From Faecalicoccus acidiformans (lineage in GTDB: Bacteria; Bacillota_I; Bacilli_A; Erysipelotrichales; Erysipelotrichaceae): DNA of 64,000 nucleotides. The stretch covers positions 1 through 64,000 of the forward strand of contig NZ_JACHHD010000003.1 of NCBI RefSeq assembly GCF_014202635.1, given 5' to 3'. Shown here piece by piece: positions 55,838 to 64,000 of this stretch. Made by a program: the position numbers and the translations under genes. Below the pieces are notes generated by a model that was given only the letters and a program-made list of their open reading frames with translations, made no database searches and was not told where the DNA came from. The first letter of the stretch is position 1; each line of letters opens with the position of its first letter.

Positions 55838-57196
55838 TCAGGCTAGCTTTCTCATCCATTTCCTACGAAACAGACGAATCAAGAATAAGATCCCGCGCAC
55901 ATTCAATTCTAAGGCCATCGCAAACCAGACACCCGGTAAACCGTAAGTTCCTGCCAAAATGGCCGCCAGAGGAATACGGACACACCACATGCTGACAAGA
56001 TTCATCAGCGAAGAAGATAAAGTATCTCCAGCTCCTTGAAGAACGCCGGCCACCACGATACTGGCACCATACATCGGTTCGGCAAAAGCCTCAATGCGAA
56101 GGATCTGTACCCCTAAAGCGACGATCTGAGCATCCGGACTCAAAAGATGCATCATCAATGGCGAACCAAAATACATAAACAATCCCGAACAAGTCATCAG
56201 TCCCGTTCCTAAGAATGTCGTCAGCACCCCTAAGCGAAAAGTCAGATCTTTACGCTTAGCGCCAATGCTTTGACCAATCAAAGTAATGGCCGCACTTTGC
56301 ACCCCATAACCCGGCATATAACAAAGACTTTCGGCCGTGATACCAAAACTGTTGGCCGCAATCGCAATCGTTCCTAATGGAGAAACAATTCGCGTGAAGG
56401 CCACATAGGCACTGCTGGTGACCAGCCGATCTAAACCGACCGGAAGTCCGATTCGTAAGGCTTGAGAAAAAATCTCTTTATCCCAGTGGAATTTTTCCTC
56501 TTTACGAAGATGTAAAAACTCACTTTTGAAAAAGAGAAAGCCGCACATCAGTAAAGAAACTACCAGCTGCGAACAACCCGTTCCAATACTGGCGCCCATG
56601 ACCCCCAGATCCAGATAAAAAATAAAGAACATATTAAAGAACACATCCAAAATACACATCAAGATATTCAAGATGCTGGGAACCTTCATATTCCCCGATG
56701 CCTGCAGCATCCCTGTGGCCAAATAATTCAATTGTTGAAAAGGAAGAAACAAGGCAAAGACCAGAAAGTACAAAAAGGCATTCTGTAAGATCTCTGGTGT
56801 TCCCCCTAACCATCCTGGTAAAAAGGAAGAAATTCCGGCGCCAACCACCGCCAAAACCAACGCAAACCCCTCGCCAAACAAGAAGCCCTGCTTCATAATA
56901 TTGCGGGCGCGCACAAAATTTTTAGCTCCGATCGCATGGGCTACCTGAACAGTAAAGCCGGTAATGATCGCAAAACTTACACCACCAAACATCCATGTCG
57001 TACTGGAGACTAAACCAATGCTGGCAGAAGCCTGGGCGCCCAGACTTCCCACCATACTGGCATCGATATACTGCATCGCCGTACTGGAGATCTGCGATAA
57101 TATGGCAGGGATCGCCAACAACAAGATCATCTTGATCTGCTGCGATAAATTTAAGGCTTCCCCATTGCGTAATCTGGAAAGTGTGTCGTTTTGCAT
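55838..57196 (-). CDS. MATE family efflux transporter
   Basis: A 452-residue antiporter of 12 membrane segments in two homologous halves (AIPAILSQISSTAMQYIDASMVGSLG at the start of the first; LRIGLPVGLDRLVTSSAYVAFTRIV at the start of the second). Members export cationic drugs or metabolites with sodium or proton exchange. It is 21 bases after the NimA-like gene and may be cotranscribed with it and the M3 peptidase gene. Confidence 0.93.
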   Translation of the reverse strand: MQNDTLSRLRNGEALNLSQQIKMILLLAIPAILSQISSTAMQYIDASMVGSLGAQASASIGLVSSTTWMFGGVSFAIITGFTVQVAHAIGAKNFVRARNIMKQGFLFGEGFALVLAVVGAGISSFLPGWLGGTPEILQNAFLYFLVFALFLPFQQLNYLATGMLQASGNMKVPSILNILMCILDVFFNMFFIFYLDLGVMGASIGTGCSQLVVSLLMCGFLFFKSEFLHLRKEEKFHWDKEIFSQALRIGLPVGLDRLVTSSAYVAFTRIVSPLGTIAIAANSFGITAESLCYMPGYGVQSAAITLIGQSIGAKRKDLTFRLGVLTTFLGTGLMTCSGLFMYFGSPLMMHLLSPDAQIVALGVQILRIEAFAEPMYGASIVVAGVLQGAGDTLSSSLMNLVSMWCVRIPLAAILAGTYGLPGVWFAMALELNVRGILFLIRLFRRKWMRKLA

Positions 57197-57217
57197 ATTC
57201 TTCTTTCAATTCTATCA

Positions 57218-57673
57218 CTACAAATATTCTTTTGCTTGTTTTCCGGTACAAGTTTCGATTTCTAAAACTAAAACCTCACATTGATCCCCATACCGTTTGA
57301 TTTCCGGATCGGGATCGATTCCCGGACTGTATTTTTCACTCAGCTTGATCAGCCCTTCTCGTTTTAAGGGAACCTTGGCAATCCATAGTTTTCCCTGAAC
57401 GATCACGCTTTTATACTTTGTCGTGAAAGCTTCCGGCAATACATGATCCTGGTCGATCACCGTAAACGATGCCTTGGGATTCTCCTGGATCAAATCCAGT
57501 TTATGACCGCTTTTCGCAATGTGGAAAAAGATCCGATGATCCGCATACGCATAACTTAACGGGACCCCATAAGGCTGCCGATCCTTGCCACAAAGAGATA
57601 AGATGCCCGATGTATTTTGATATAGGATCCTTTCACATTCGATAGATGAAAGCTGTTGTCTGGCCCTTCTCAT
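57218..57673 (-). CDS. Pyridoxamine 5'-phosphate oxidase-like flavoprotein (NimA type)
   Basis: A 151-residue split-barrel protein: GILSLCGKDRQPYGVPLSYAYADHRIFFHIAKSGHKLDLI is the usual flavin/heme-binding start of NimA/HugZ-like proteins. The substrate is unknown; some relatives reduce nitroimidazoles. It overlaps the peptidase gene by four bases. Confidence 0.88.
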   Translation of the reverse strand: MRRARQQLSSIECERILYQNTSGILSLCGKDRQPYGVPLSYAYADHRIFFHIAKSGHKLDLIQENPKASFTVIDQDHVLPEAFTTKYKSVIVQGKLWIAKVPLKREGLIKLSEKYSPGIDPDPEIKRYGDQCEVLVLEIETCTGKQAKEYL

Positions 57674-59367
57674 GAAAGTTCCTCATCTGTGATTGAATCC
57701 AGAGCCGCAGAGACTTCTTGGATTGTTTCATCCAGACACCCTTCTTCAAAAGGATCTTTAAGATGCGCCTGGTTTACGATCTGTTTGAACGGAAGGCTTC
57801 CGCCTAACTTACAGATCCGCTGATAATCCTGGAATGTATCCGGGTCTTTTTTCTGTGCTCTGGCCCAGAATTGTAATGCACAGACTTGTGCCAGCGTATA
57901 ATCAATATAATAGAAAGGATCCATAAAGATGTGCAGCTGCCGCATCCACCAGCCGCCTCTTTCTAAGAGTTCAATTTCTTCATAGTCTTTATGCGGTAAG
58001 TATTGTTTTTCCAGCTCTCTCCATGTCTGCATACGCCAGGTATGATCTTTTTCGGGGTGGGCATAGACTTCGTGCTGGAAATGATCGACCAGCACTCCAT
58101 ACGGCAAGAATTTAACAGCACCGCTCAAATGATCGAAGATAAACTTTTGCGTATCTTCCAAAAAGAAGTTTTTCATCCATGGATAGGTCAAAAATTCCAT
58201 CGACATCGAATGGATCTCCGCACTTTCACTGGTGGGCCAAATACATTCCATCGGAACGATATCTTTGGACGAATAGGCCTGATAGGCATGTCCCGCTTCA
58301 TGGGTCAGGACCTCAACGTCACCGCTGGTCTGATTGAAATTCGCAAAGATAAACGGGGCATCATAATCATTGAGATACGTACAATAGCCGCCGGCCGCCT
58401 TTCCCGGTTTACTGTCCAGATCCATCAGATCATGATCGATCATATACGCAAAGAACTCACCGGTTTCCACAGACAATTCCCGATACATCTGTAAAGCCAG
58501 CTGAACCATCGTTTGGCGATCGTGTTTGGGCTTAGGGTTGCCGCTCACAAATTCCACTTTTTCATCCCACGCCATCAAACGATCGACACCCAATCGGTTT
58601 TTCTGCCTTTCATAAAGTCTGTTATTTAAAGGAACCACCGTCTTTAAAACTTGTTGACGGTACGTTTCGACATCCTTTTGATCATAGTCAAAACGATACA
58701 TGCGGTCATATCCGCAGCCGATAAAGTTTTCGTATCCCAATTTTTTGGCAATCCGGTCTCTTGTCTTGACCAACGTATCAAAAATCGAAGCCAGTTCTTC
58801 TTCATTCTCTTCAAACCAGCCCCAGTAAGCTTTCGTAGCTCGTTTACGCAGCGATCGGTCTTTACTTTTCATCAAAGGTTCCAATTGCGAAAGTGTATAC
58901 GTGTTTCCTTCAAATTCCACCTGAGCACCGGCCACAAGCTGTTGATAAGCACTGGAAGCTTTGTTTTCGATTTGCAGATCTTCGATCACTTCCGGTGAAA
59001 AACATTTCTTTTCCAGTTCTTTGGCCCAAAAATACGTTTGCGGGATCTTCTTTTCCAGTTCTTTTCGATAAGGACTTTCCAAGATCACATTCCCGACACG
59101 AACCAGATCTTCCTGAACGATCGGCAAGATCTCATTGAGATAATCTTCTTCTTGTTTGTAATACGAATCTTTGGTATTGATCGTATGCCGGATCTCACAA
59201 AGATTCAGATCCGTAGACAAATGTTGATTCAAGGCATCAAAGGACATAAACGCATTCCAGAACGATTCAAAATCAGAAGCTTCCTGAAGCTGTTTCTCGA
59301 TCGTCTGAATTTCTTTTTTTAAGGTTTCTACATCCGGATGATGATAAATATAGTCCGCAAATTTCAT
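57670..59367 (-). CDS. pepF: M3 family oligoendopeptidase (PepF-like)
   Basis: The 565-residue cytoplasmic metallopeptidase carries the zinc motif in VEVLTHEAGHAYQAY (HEAGH) and the third ligand in SESAEIHSMSMEFLTYPW. It hydrolyses short peptides. GGAGG precedes the ATG. First gene of a three-gene unit with the NimA-like and MATE genes. Confidence 0.93.
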   Translation of the reverse strand: MKFADYIYHHPDVETLKKEIQTIEKQLQEASDFESFWNAFMSFDALNQHLSTDLNLCEIRHTINTKDSYYKQEEDYLNEILPIVQEDLVRVGNVILESPYRKELEKKIPQTYFWAKELEKKCFSPEVIEDLQIENKASSAYQQLVAGAQVEFEGNTYTLSQLEPLMKSKDRSLRKRATKAYWGWFEENEEELASIFDTLVKTRDRIAKKLGYENFIGCGYDRMYRFDYDQKDVETYRQQVLKTVVPLNNRLYERQKNRLGVDRLMAWDEKVEFVSGNPKPKHDRQTMVQLALQMYRELSVETGEFFAYMIDHDLMDLDSKPGKAAGGYCTYLNDYDAPFIFANFNQTSGDVEVLTHEAGHAYQAYSSKDIVPMECIWPTSESAEIHSMSMEFLTYPWMKNFFLEDTQKFIFDHLSGAVKFLPYGVLVDHFQHEVYAHPEKDHTWRMQTWRELEKQYLPHKDYEEIELLERGGWWMRQLHIFMDPFYYIDYTLAQVCALQFWARAQKKDPDTFQDYQRICKLGGSLPFKQIVNQAHLKDPFEEGCLDETIQEVSAALDSITDEELS

Positions 59368-59446
59368 GAAAATTCCTCCCTGGGTTTCAATGGTATCATT
59401 CTAACACTTTGTGCTAGAATAAAAAACGTCAAAAGGAAGTGATCCC

Positions 59447-60007
59447 ATGACCTCTCTTTCTAAGATCAAAGGCCATTTAAAAACCATCAATAAACATAAA
59501 GCAGAGGTTACCAAGCTCTGTTTTCGCTGTCATCTTTATAAACAAGGCTTCTTGCACGATCTCAGCAAGTATTCCTGGACTGAATTAAAGACTGGATTCC
59601 AATACTATCAGGGATTTCGTTCTCCCATCGATGCCCAAAAAGAAGAGATTGGATATTCTTTGAGCTGGCTTCACCACAAAGGAAGAAACAAACACCATTG
59701 GGAATATTGGCTCGATAACGGCCCCCAAGGCGTGCATCCTGTGCGTATGCCCGTCAACTATGTGATCGAAATGTTTTGTGATCGCGTTGCCGCCAGCATG
59801 ATCTATCAAAAAGATCAATATACCGACCGCAGCGCCCTGGATTACTATCTCCAGGGACGAGACCGCATCATGATCCACCCGGATACCGACAAGCTGATCC
59901 TACATCTATTAACAACCCTGGCAGACCATGGATTGGATCAAACGATCGATTATATTCGAAATACCGTAAAGAGAAAAGGATATCAAATTATCAACAATGG
60001 ACACTAA
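59447..60007 (+). CDS. DUF5662 family protein
   Basis: A 186-residue protein with several conserved His/Asp segments: FLHDLSKYSWTELKTGFQYYQG, LSWLHHKGRNKHHWEYWLDN and MPVNYVIEMFCDRVAASMIY. Their spacing resembles an all-helical HD-like metal site. Relatives are often labelled catalase without evidence. AGGAAG lies before the ATG. Real function unknown. Confidence 0.85.
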   Translation: MTSLSKIKGHLKTINKHKAEVTKLCFRCHLYKQGFLHDLSKYSWTELKTGFQYYQGFRSPIDAQKEEIGYSLSWLHHKGRNKHHWEYWLDNGPQGVHPVRMPVNYVIEMFCDRVAASMIYQKDQYTDRSALDYYLQGRDRIMIHPDTDKLILHLLTTLADHGLDQTIDYIRNTVKRKGYQIINNGH

Positions 60008-60039
60008 AGTCCATTTTTTTATAAGAACTCTAACATCAT

Positions 60040-60068
60040 TTGACACCAAATACGATACCATTTATAAT
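60040..60068 (+). promoter_or_regulatory. Consensus sigma-A promoter of the HicB-like gene
   Basis: TTGACA at 60040-60045 and TATAAT at 60063-60068 with exactly 17 bases between. Both hexamers match the consensus fully, so strong constitutive transcription is expected unless a repressor acts here. Confidence 0.88.
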
Positions 60069-60110
60069 GCGGACGAACTTCAAAAAGCAATAGAAAGCGA
60101 GGAAAAAATC

Positions 60111-60494
60111 ATGATGAAAACGATGGAAGAATACTTAAATCAGTTCTATCGAATGGTCATTTTCGAAGATTTTGATGAAGGTGGCTATGTCATTTCTTTT
60201 CCAGATTTGCCTGGCTGTATCACCAGCGGCGAAACCATCGAAAGTGCGCTCCATAATGCACAAGATGCGAAAAAAGAATGGATCTTAGCTGCATTAGAGG
60301 AAGGACTCTCAATTCCGGAACCCAATAATCTAGATTATTATTCTGGACAATTCAAACTACGGATTCCCAAAAGTTTACATCGTTCTTTAGCTGAACACGC
60401 CAAAGAAGAAGGCATCAGCATGAATCAGTACTGCGTCTATCTTTTATCAAAAAACGATGCTTTGTATGCCAAAAAGTCGAAAAATATGTATTGA
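60111..60494 (+). CDS. HicB-like antitoxin without HicA partner
   Basis: A 127-residue protein: N-terminal HicB fold (YRMVIFEDFDEGGYVISFPDLPGCITSGETIESALHNAQDAKKEWI) and a C-terminal ribbon-helix-helix segment (LRIPKSLHRSLAEHAKEEGISMNQYCVYLLS). GCGAGG before ATG 60111 decides the start; the longer frame from 59997 would cover the promoter. HicB normally neutralises HicA, a small RNase. No HicA-like frame is visible beside it, so it may be solitary. Confidence 0.88.
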   Translation: MMKTMEEYLNQFYRMVIFEDFDEGGYVISFPDLPGCITSGETIESALHNAQDAKKEWILAALEEGLSIPEPNNLDYYSGQFKLRIPKSLHRSLAEHAKEEGISMNQYCVYLLSKNDALYAKKSKNMY

Positions 60495-60563
60495 TGCATA
60501 TTTTTTCTATGGAAAATATGCGCGGTTACATATTTTTCGTATGTCCTTGGATATGTTAAAGAG

Positions 60564-60600
60564 AAAAGCGATTGAAACTTTTGAATCAATCGCTTTTTCT
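60564..60600. terminator. Bidirectional terminator between hicB-like and glmS
   Basis: AAAAGCGATTGA pairs with TCAATCGCTTTT (12 bp). T-runs follow on both strands. It ends the convergent glmS transcript and that of the HicB-like gene. Confidence 0.9.
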
Positions 60601-60601
60601 T

Positions 60602-62419
60602 TTATTCTACGGTTACTGATTTGGCAAGGTTTCGCGGTTTATCCACATCGCAACCCTTGATGCATGCCGCATGATAGGCAAACATCTGCAGCAGCACCGC
60701 TGCCGGGATTGCCGTTAAAAGCGGATGGATCGCCGGGATCCGGATCACACGATCAAATTTAGAGGTGTCCTGGTTTTGAAAGGTGATCAAGATCACCGTG
60801 GCACCTCTGGCCATCGTTTCTTCAATATTGGAGATTGTCTTGGCGGCGACTTCTTCCTGCGTTGCCAAGGCTACCACGACCGTTCCCGGTTCGATCAATG
60901 CGATCGGCCCGTGTTTGAGTTCTCCGGCCATATAGGCATCGGCATGCACATACGAGATCTCTTTTAATTTCAAGGCTCCCTCGGCAACACTATAGTAATC
61001 GAGCCGCCGTCCGATAAAATAAGCATCGTGTTTATCTTTTAAAAGCTTGGCATATTCTTGCAGTGTCGAGTCTTCTTTTAAGATCGTTTCGATGATTTCC
61101 GGCATGCGATCTAGATCTTTTACGATCTCTTGGATTTGCGGGATCGTTTCCTTCCAATGTTGGACCAATCCCAAGACCAGACAAACCAATAAAACCAGCT
61201 GGGTCGTATACGCCTTGGTGCTCGCAACCGCAATCTCCGGTCCGGCACACGTATACAGCGTGACTTCGCTTTTGCGGGCCAAAGAAGAATCCAGGACATT
61301 GACCACCGAAATGGTATGCGCTCTTTGTTCCTTGGCCAGATTCAAGGCTGCCAAGGTATCGGCTGTCTCTCCGGATTGTGATACAAAGATGCAGATCGTG
61401 TTTTCATCAACATAATAATCCCCATACCGGAATTCACTGGCTGCCAAGGCAAAACTTGGCATTTTAGGCATCCATGTCCGAAACAGATCCTGGGCATACA
61501 TTGAAGCATTATACGCCGTCCCGCAAGCGATGAAATAAACTCGTTCGATCGTTTTCCAATCGATCTTTGCCTGATCGAGTTCCGGCAAAACCACATTCGA
61601 AATACCTAAGCGTCCCCGCAAAGTTTCTTTGATCACATACGGCTGTTCATGGATCTCCTTTTCCATAAACGTGTCATAGCCGCCTTTTTGGGCCGCCTGC
61701 AGATCATAAGGAACATGACTCCAGTTTTGTGCCTGGACTTCTCCCTGAAAATCCAATACTTGGATATCCTCCGGCTTCAAGATGGCAATCTGACCATCTT
61801 CCAGACTCAAGATATCTTTGGTATAGGCTAAAACCGCCGGAATATCACTGGCACAAAAAGTTCCTTGATCCGACTTTCCTAAGATCATCGGGCTTTCTTT
61901 TTTGGCCACAATGATTTGATCGGGACATTGTGTTGAAACCACACAAAGCGCAAAACTGCCCTCCAAATAACGTACCGCTTTCTGTAAGGCCTGGACCAGA
62001 TCGCCCTGGTTGTAATAATCGATCAGATGCACGATGACTTCGCTATCTGTCTGAGAGACAAACGGATAGCCCTGCCGCAGCAGTTCTTCTTTGATCGCCT
62101 GATAATTCTCGATGATCCCATTATGAACGATTGAGATCGTGTTGTCCGCATTCGTGTGCGGATGCGAATTAAGGTTGCTGGGAACGCCATGCGTCGCCCA
62201 GCGCGTATGTCCAATGCCTGTCGTTTGCGAATGCTCTTGATTTGTCAGCAAATTTTCCAAATCTTTCAGGCGGCCTTTGGTCTTGATCGTATACAACCCG
62301 TTTTTATCCACCAAAGTCACGCCCGCCGAATCGTATCCGCGGTACTCCAGCTTTTCCAAGCCCTGCATCAAAAAGGGTAAAGCTTCTTCTTTACCCGTAA
62401 AACCGGTAATTCCACACAT
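60602..62419 (-). CDS. glmS: Glutamine-fructose-6-phosphate aminotransferase
   Basis: The 605-residue enzyme makes glucosamine 6-phosphate, the first step of cell-wall amino-sugar synthesis. It starts MCGITGFTG with the catalytic Cys2, so ATG 62419 is sure although the frame is open further. The glutaminase part has HTRWATHGVPSNLNSHPH and GIIENYQ; the isomerase part has two SIS domains (CGTAYNASMYAQDLF, VSQSGETADTLAAL, STKAYTTQLVLL) and ends KSVTVE. Expression is controlled by the ribozyme in its leader. Confidence 0.97.
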   Translation of the reverse strand: MCGITGFTGKEEALPFLMQGLEKLEYRGYDSAGVTLVDKNGLYTIKTKGRLKDLENLLTNQEHSQTTGIGHTRWATHGVPSNLNSHPHTNADNTISIVHNGIIENYQAIKEELLRQGYPFVSQTDSEVIVHLIDYYNQGDLVQALQKAVRYLEGSFALCVVSTQCPDQIIVAKKESPMILGKSDQGTFCASDIPAVLAYTKDILSLEDGQIAILKPEDIQVLDFQGEVQAQNWSHVPYDLQAAQKGGYDTFMEKEIHEQPYVIKETLRGRLGISNVVLPELDQAKIDWKTIERVYFIACGTAYNASMYAQDLFRTWMPKMPSFALAASEFRYGDYYVDENTICIFVSQSGETADTLAALNLAKEQRAHTISVVNVLDSSLARKSEVTLYTCAGPEIAVASTKAYTTQLVLLVCLVLGLVQHWKETIPQIQEIVKDLDRMPEIIETILKEDSTLQEYAKLLKDKHDAYFIGRRLDYYSVAEGALKLKEISYVHADAYMAGELKHGPIALIEPGTVVVALATQEEVAAKTISNIEETMARGATVILITFQNQDTSKFDRVIRIPAIHPLLTAIPAAVLLQMFAYHAACIKGCDVDKPRNLAKSVTVE

Positions 62420-62421
62420 GA

Positions 62422-62456
62422 TAAAAAATCCTCCACTTTCTTTGTTCATGGAGGAT
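62422..62456 (-). promoter_or_regulatory. Hairpin holding the glmS ribosome binding site
   Basis: On the minus strand ATCCTCCA (62456-62449) pairs with TGGAGGAT (62435-62428) around 13 bases, followed by TTTTT. The second arm contains GGAGGA, the glmS ribosome site. It may block translation, terminate transcription, or both. Confidence 0.7.
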
Positions 62457-62587
62457 ACCGAATGGATTTGTTTCATTCTCGCGAATGGGTTTTGTCCATT
62501 GTTCAGGCCGTATCCAGCCTCCAGGTCACCCGCCGAATCTTTCGAAAAACCTGGTCCTCGTCAACTGTACTAGACAGTCCTGGCGCT
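62457..62587 (-). ncRNA. glmS ribozyme-riboswitch
   Basis: The minus-strand RNA contains the conserved core in order: AGCGCC at the 5' end, ACAGTTGACGAGG, GGTTTTTCGA, TTCGGCGGGTGACCTGG and the following pairing regions. These are the P1-P2 pseudoknot elements of the glucosamine-6-phosphate-activated ribozyme. Self-cleavage is expected between A62587 and G62586. It precedes glmS, as always. The 3' limit is approximate. Confidence 0.95.
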
Positions 62588-62618
62588 ATGTTCTTTCTGT
62601 TTCTCCATGAATGGGTCC

Positions 62619-62647
62619 ATTATACAGAAAGTAGCGGTGTTTGACAA
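62619..62647 (-). promoter_or_regulatory. glmS promoter
   Basis: On the minus strand TTGTCA (62647-62642), 17-base spacer, TATAAT (62624-62619). Transcription would start about 25 bases before the ribozyme cleavage site. Confidence 0.85.
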
Positions 62648-62648
62648 T

Positions 62649-62673
62649 TAAAAAGGAAGCACTAAGCTTCCTC
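62649..62673 (-). terminator. Terminator overlapping the parB stop codon
   Basis: On the minus strand GGAAGC-TTAGT-GCTTCC followed by TTTTT. The stop codon TAG lies in the loop, and the T-run touches the spacer next to the glmS -35. Confidence 0.8.
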
Positions 62674-63531
62674 TACCAGTCCTAACAGTTCTAATAAACG
62701 ATTCAGATCATTGACATCTTCATAATGAATAGATACCGAATGATTAGATATATGGACCGAAGTCTGGAAAAATTCTTCCATCCGATTTTTCACATCCCGA
62801 ACATAAAGATTTTGTTCCGGTTTGACCTCTTCCTTTTTCGACATTTTGTCTTTGACGATCTGTTCTACCTTGCGAACAGACAATCCTTGTTCGATAGCCT
62901 GTTTGGCGACCTTTCGCATATCGTCTTCGTTTTTTAATCCCAACAAAGCTCGAACGTGTCCCATCGTCAGCTTCTTTTGCACTACCAGATCCTGTACATC
63001 ATCCGGCAATTTTAAAAGACGAAGAGTATTCGTAATATGTTCACGAGATTTTCCCACACGGTTTGCCAGTTGTTCCTGGGTATATTCCAAACGATGCATC
63101 AGCTGTTCATACGCCTTGGCTTCTTCAATGACATTGAGATCCTCACGCTGAATATTCTCCAACAAAGCGATCTCCATCATCTCCTGATCGCTCATTTCCA
63201 CAACAATGGCCGGGATCTCTTTTAAACCTGCGAGTTTACTGGCTCGCAGACGCCGTTCACCGGCAATCAAGTCATAGCCCTGGATACTTTTTTTCACTAA
63301 GATTGGTGTAAAAACACCATGCTGCTGAATGCTTTGACTGAGCTCCTGTAATGCCTGATCATCAAAGACCTTTCGCGGCTGATATGGATTGGGACGAATA
63401 TCCGCCACTTTGATCTTAGCCTGTTGTTGCGATTCTGTATGGACCTCTCCGTTTTGGATCTCATCCAACATCTTGGTAACATCTTGGCCAAACAGTTGAT
63501 TCAAACCTTTGCCCAGACGTTTATTTTCCAT
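62662..63531 (-). CDS. parB: Chromosome partitioning protein ParB
   Basis: A 289-residue CTP-dependent DNA clamp of the ParB/Spo0J family: RLGKGLNQLFG N-terminal ParA-contact peptide, IRPNPYQPRKVFDD, the CTP-binding LIAGERRLRASKLAGL, ALLENIQREDLN, and the HTH around LANRVGKSREHITNTLRLLKLP. ATG at 63531 follows AGAGGG by eight bases; GTG 63540 is too close. It binds parS sites near the origin and loads SMC. The gene overlaps or abuts parA. Confidence 0.94.
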   Translation of the reverse strand: MENKRLGKGLNQLFGQDVTKMLDEIQNGEVHTESQQQAKIKVADIRPNPYQPRKVFDDQALQELSQSIQQHGVFTPILVKKSIQGYDLIAGERRLRASKLAGLKEIPAIVVEMSDQEMMEIALLENIQREDLNVIEEAKAYEQLMHRLEYTQEQLANRVGKSREHITNTLRLLKLPDDVQDLVVQKKLTMGHVRALLGLKNEDDMRKVAKQAIEQGLSVRKVEQIVKDKMSKKEEVKPEQNLYVRDVKNRMEEFFQTSVHISNHSVSIHYEDVNDLNRLLELLGLVEEA

Positions 63532-63536
63532 GAAAG

Positions 63537-64000
63537 TCACCCTCTTTCATTGCGTTTGATCAATTCTTTAGTCAGATCTCCGTAAGCTTTCGCTCCAGAG
63601 CTGGAAACATCGTATTCAAAAATCGACATTCCCCTCGATGGCGCTTCCGATAATTTGATATTTCGCGGAATACTGGTCTGATAGACTTGTTTCCCAAAAT
63701 TTTGACGAACATCTTGAGAAACTTCCACACTTAACTTCGTCCGAATATCAAACATCGTCATCAGAATTCCTTCAATTCTCAGATCCGGATTATAGAGCTG
63801 CTGCACCAGACGAATCGTCAATAATAATTGAGTCACTCCTTCCAGGGCATAGTATTCACACTGTACCGGAATCAATACACTGTCTGCTGCCGTCAAGGCA
63901 TTGGTATTCAAAATTCCTAAACTCGGCGGACAATCGATGATGATATAGTCGTACTGGTCGCGCACAGGCGCTAAAGTTTGTTTAAGAACCTGTTCTTTAC
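63537..64000 (-). CDS. parA: Chromosome partitioning ATPase ParA (5' end outside window)
   Basis: About 154 C-terminal residues are visible: YDYIIIDCPPSLGILNTNAL (Walker B and switch), VLIPVQCEYYALEG, IEGILMTMFDIRTKLS and PRNIKLSEAPSRGMSIFEYD, all typical of Soj/ParA. The frame continues without a break to the window edge (KEQVLKQTLAPV before the apparent GTG at 63965), so the Walker A end lies beyond. ParA-ParB positions the chromosome origin. Confidence 0.94.
   Translation of the reverse strand, partial: KEQVLKQTLAPVRDQYDYIIIDCPPSLGILNTNALTAADSVLIPVQCEYYALEGVTQLLLTIRLVQQLYNPDLRIEGILMTMFDIRTKLSVEVSQDVRQNFGKQVYQTSIPRNIKLSEAPSRGMSIFEYDVSSSGAKAYGDLTKELIKRNERG

Noticed and set aside
59997-60110. 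Longer N-terminus of the HicB-like protein
   Set aside because: It would run across the consensus promoter and lacks a ribosome site; the start at 60111 has GCGAGG.

Overview
The window looks like a chromosomal segment of a low-GC Bacillota, most likely an Erysipelotrichia-type gut bacterium. That placement is an inference from gene content and style: AT-rich codon use, AGGAGG ribosome binding sites, many PTS loci, a glmS ribozyme, and a DUF5662-type gene next to standard Firmicutes housekeeping genes. No rRNA or tRNA gene and no CRISPR array was seen. The right edge reaches parB and the 3' part of parA, so that end probably lies near the chromosome origin.

Bases 1 to about 30090 are accessory DNA, directly downstream of the 3' end of guaA, a known integration hotspot. 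This part is AT-rich and full of broken genes. It holds a frameshifted XRE regulator, a two-TM membrane protein with an apparent ATA start, a beheaded CHAP hydrolase, and a type I specificity locus (tyrosine recombinase plus two convergent, defective hsdS genes sharing a 21-bp inverted repeat). It also has ISL3, IS3 and IS1595 remnants, an apparently intact IS256-type transposase, and a mannose-family PTS operon with a 6-phosphogluconate dehydrogenase, an M20 amidohydrolase and an RpiR regulator. A type III restriction-modification operon ends in a small ribbon-helix-helix gene. A beta-glucoside operon is controlled by a LicT-type antiterminator with a visible RAT/terminator leader. Several short repeat families are scattered here.

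Bases 30093 to 64000 are mostly core genes, nearly all on the minus strand: guaA; the rarA-tsaE-tsaB-rimI-tsaD block (t6A tRNA modification and replication maintenance); an aminotransferase with pheA; an orphan PTS EIIC; a polyamine-type ABC operon (XRE-cupin regulator, potABCD) whose PotA carries a two-repeat insertion in its C-terminal domain; nagB and malQ; a copper module (csoR, copA) facing a LUD-domain gene; manA; an AbrB/PIN toxin-antitoxin pair; MATE, NimA-like and M3 peptidase genes; DUF5662 and HicB-like genes; glmS with its ribozyme; and parB/parA. Hairpin terminators are clear after many units.

The best candidates for unusual biology are the hsdS inversion locus, in which one inversion would exchange a nonsense-disrupted specificity domain for an intact one; the PotA insertion; the three-gene type III R-M operon; the iteron-like CCCCTAAA repeat family; and the glmS leader, where a hairpin downstream of the ribozyme includes the ribosome binding site.
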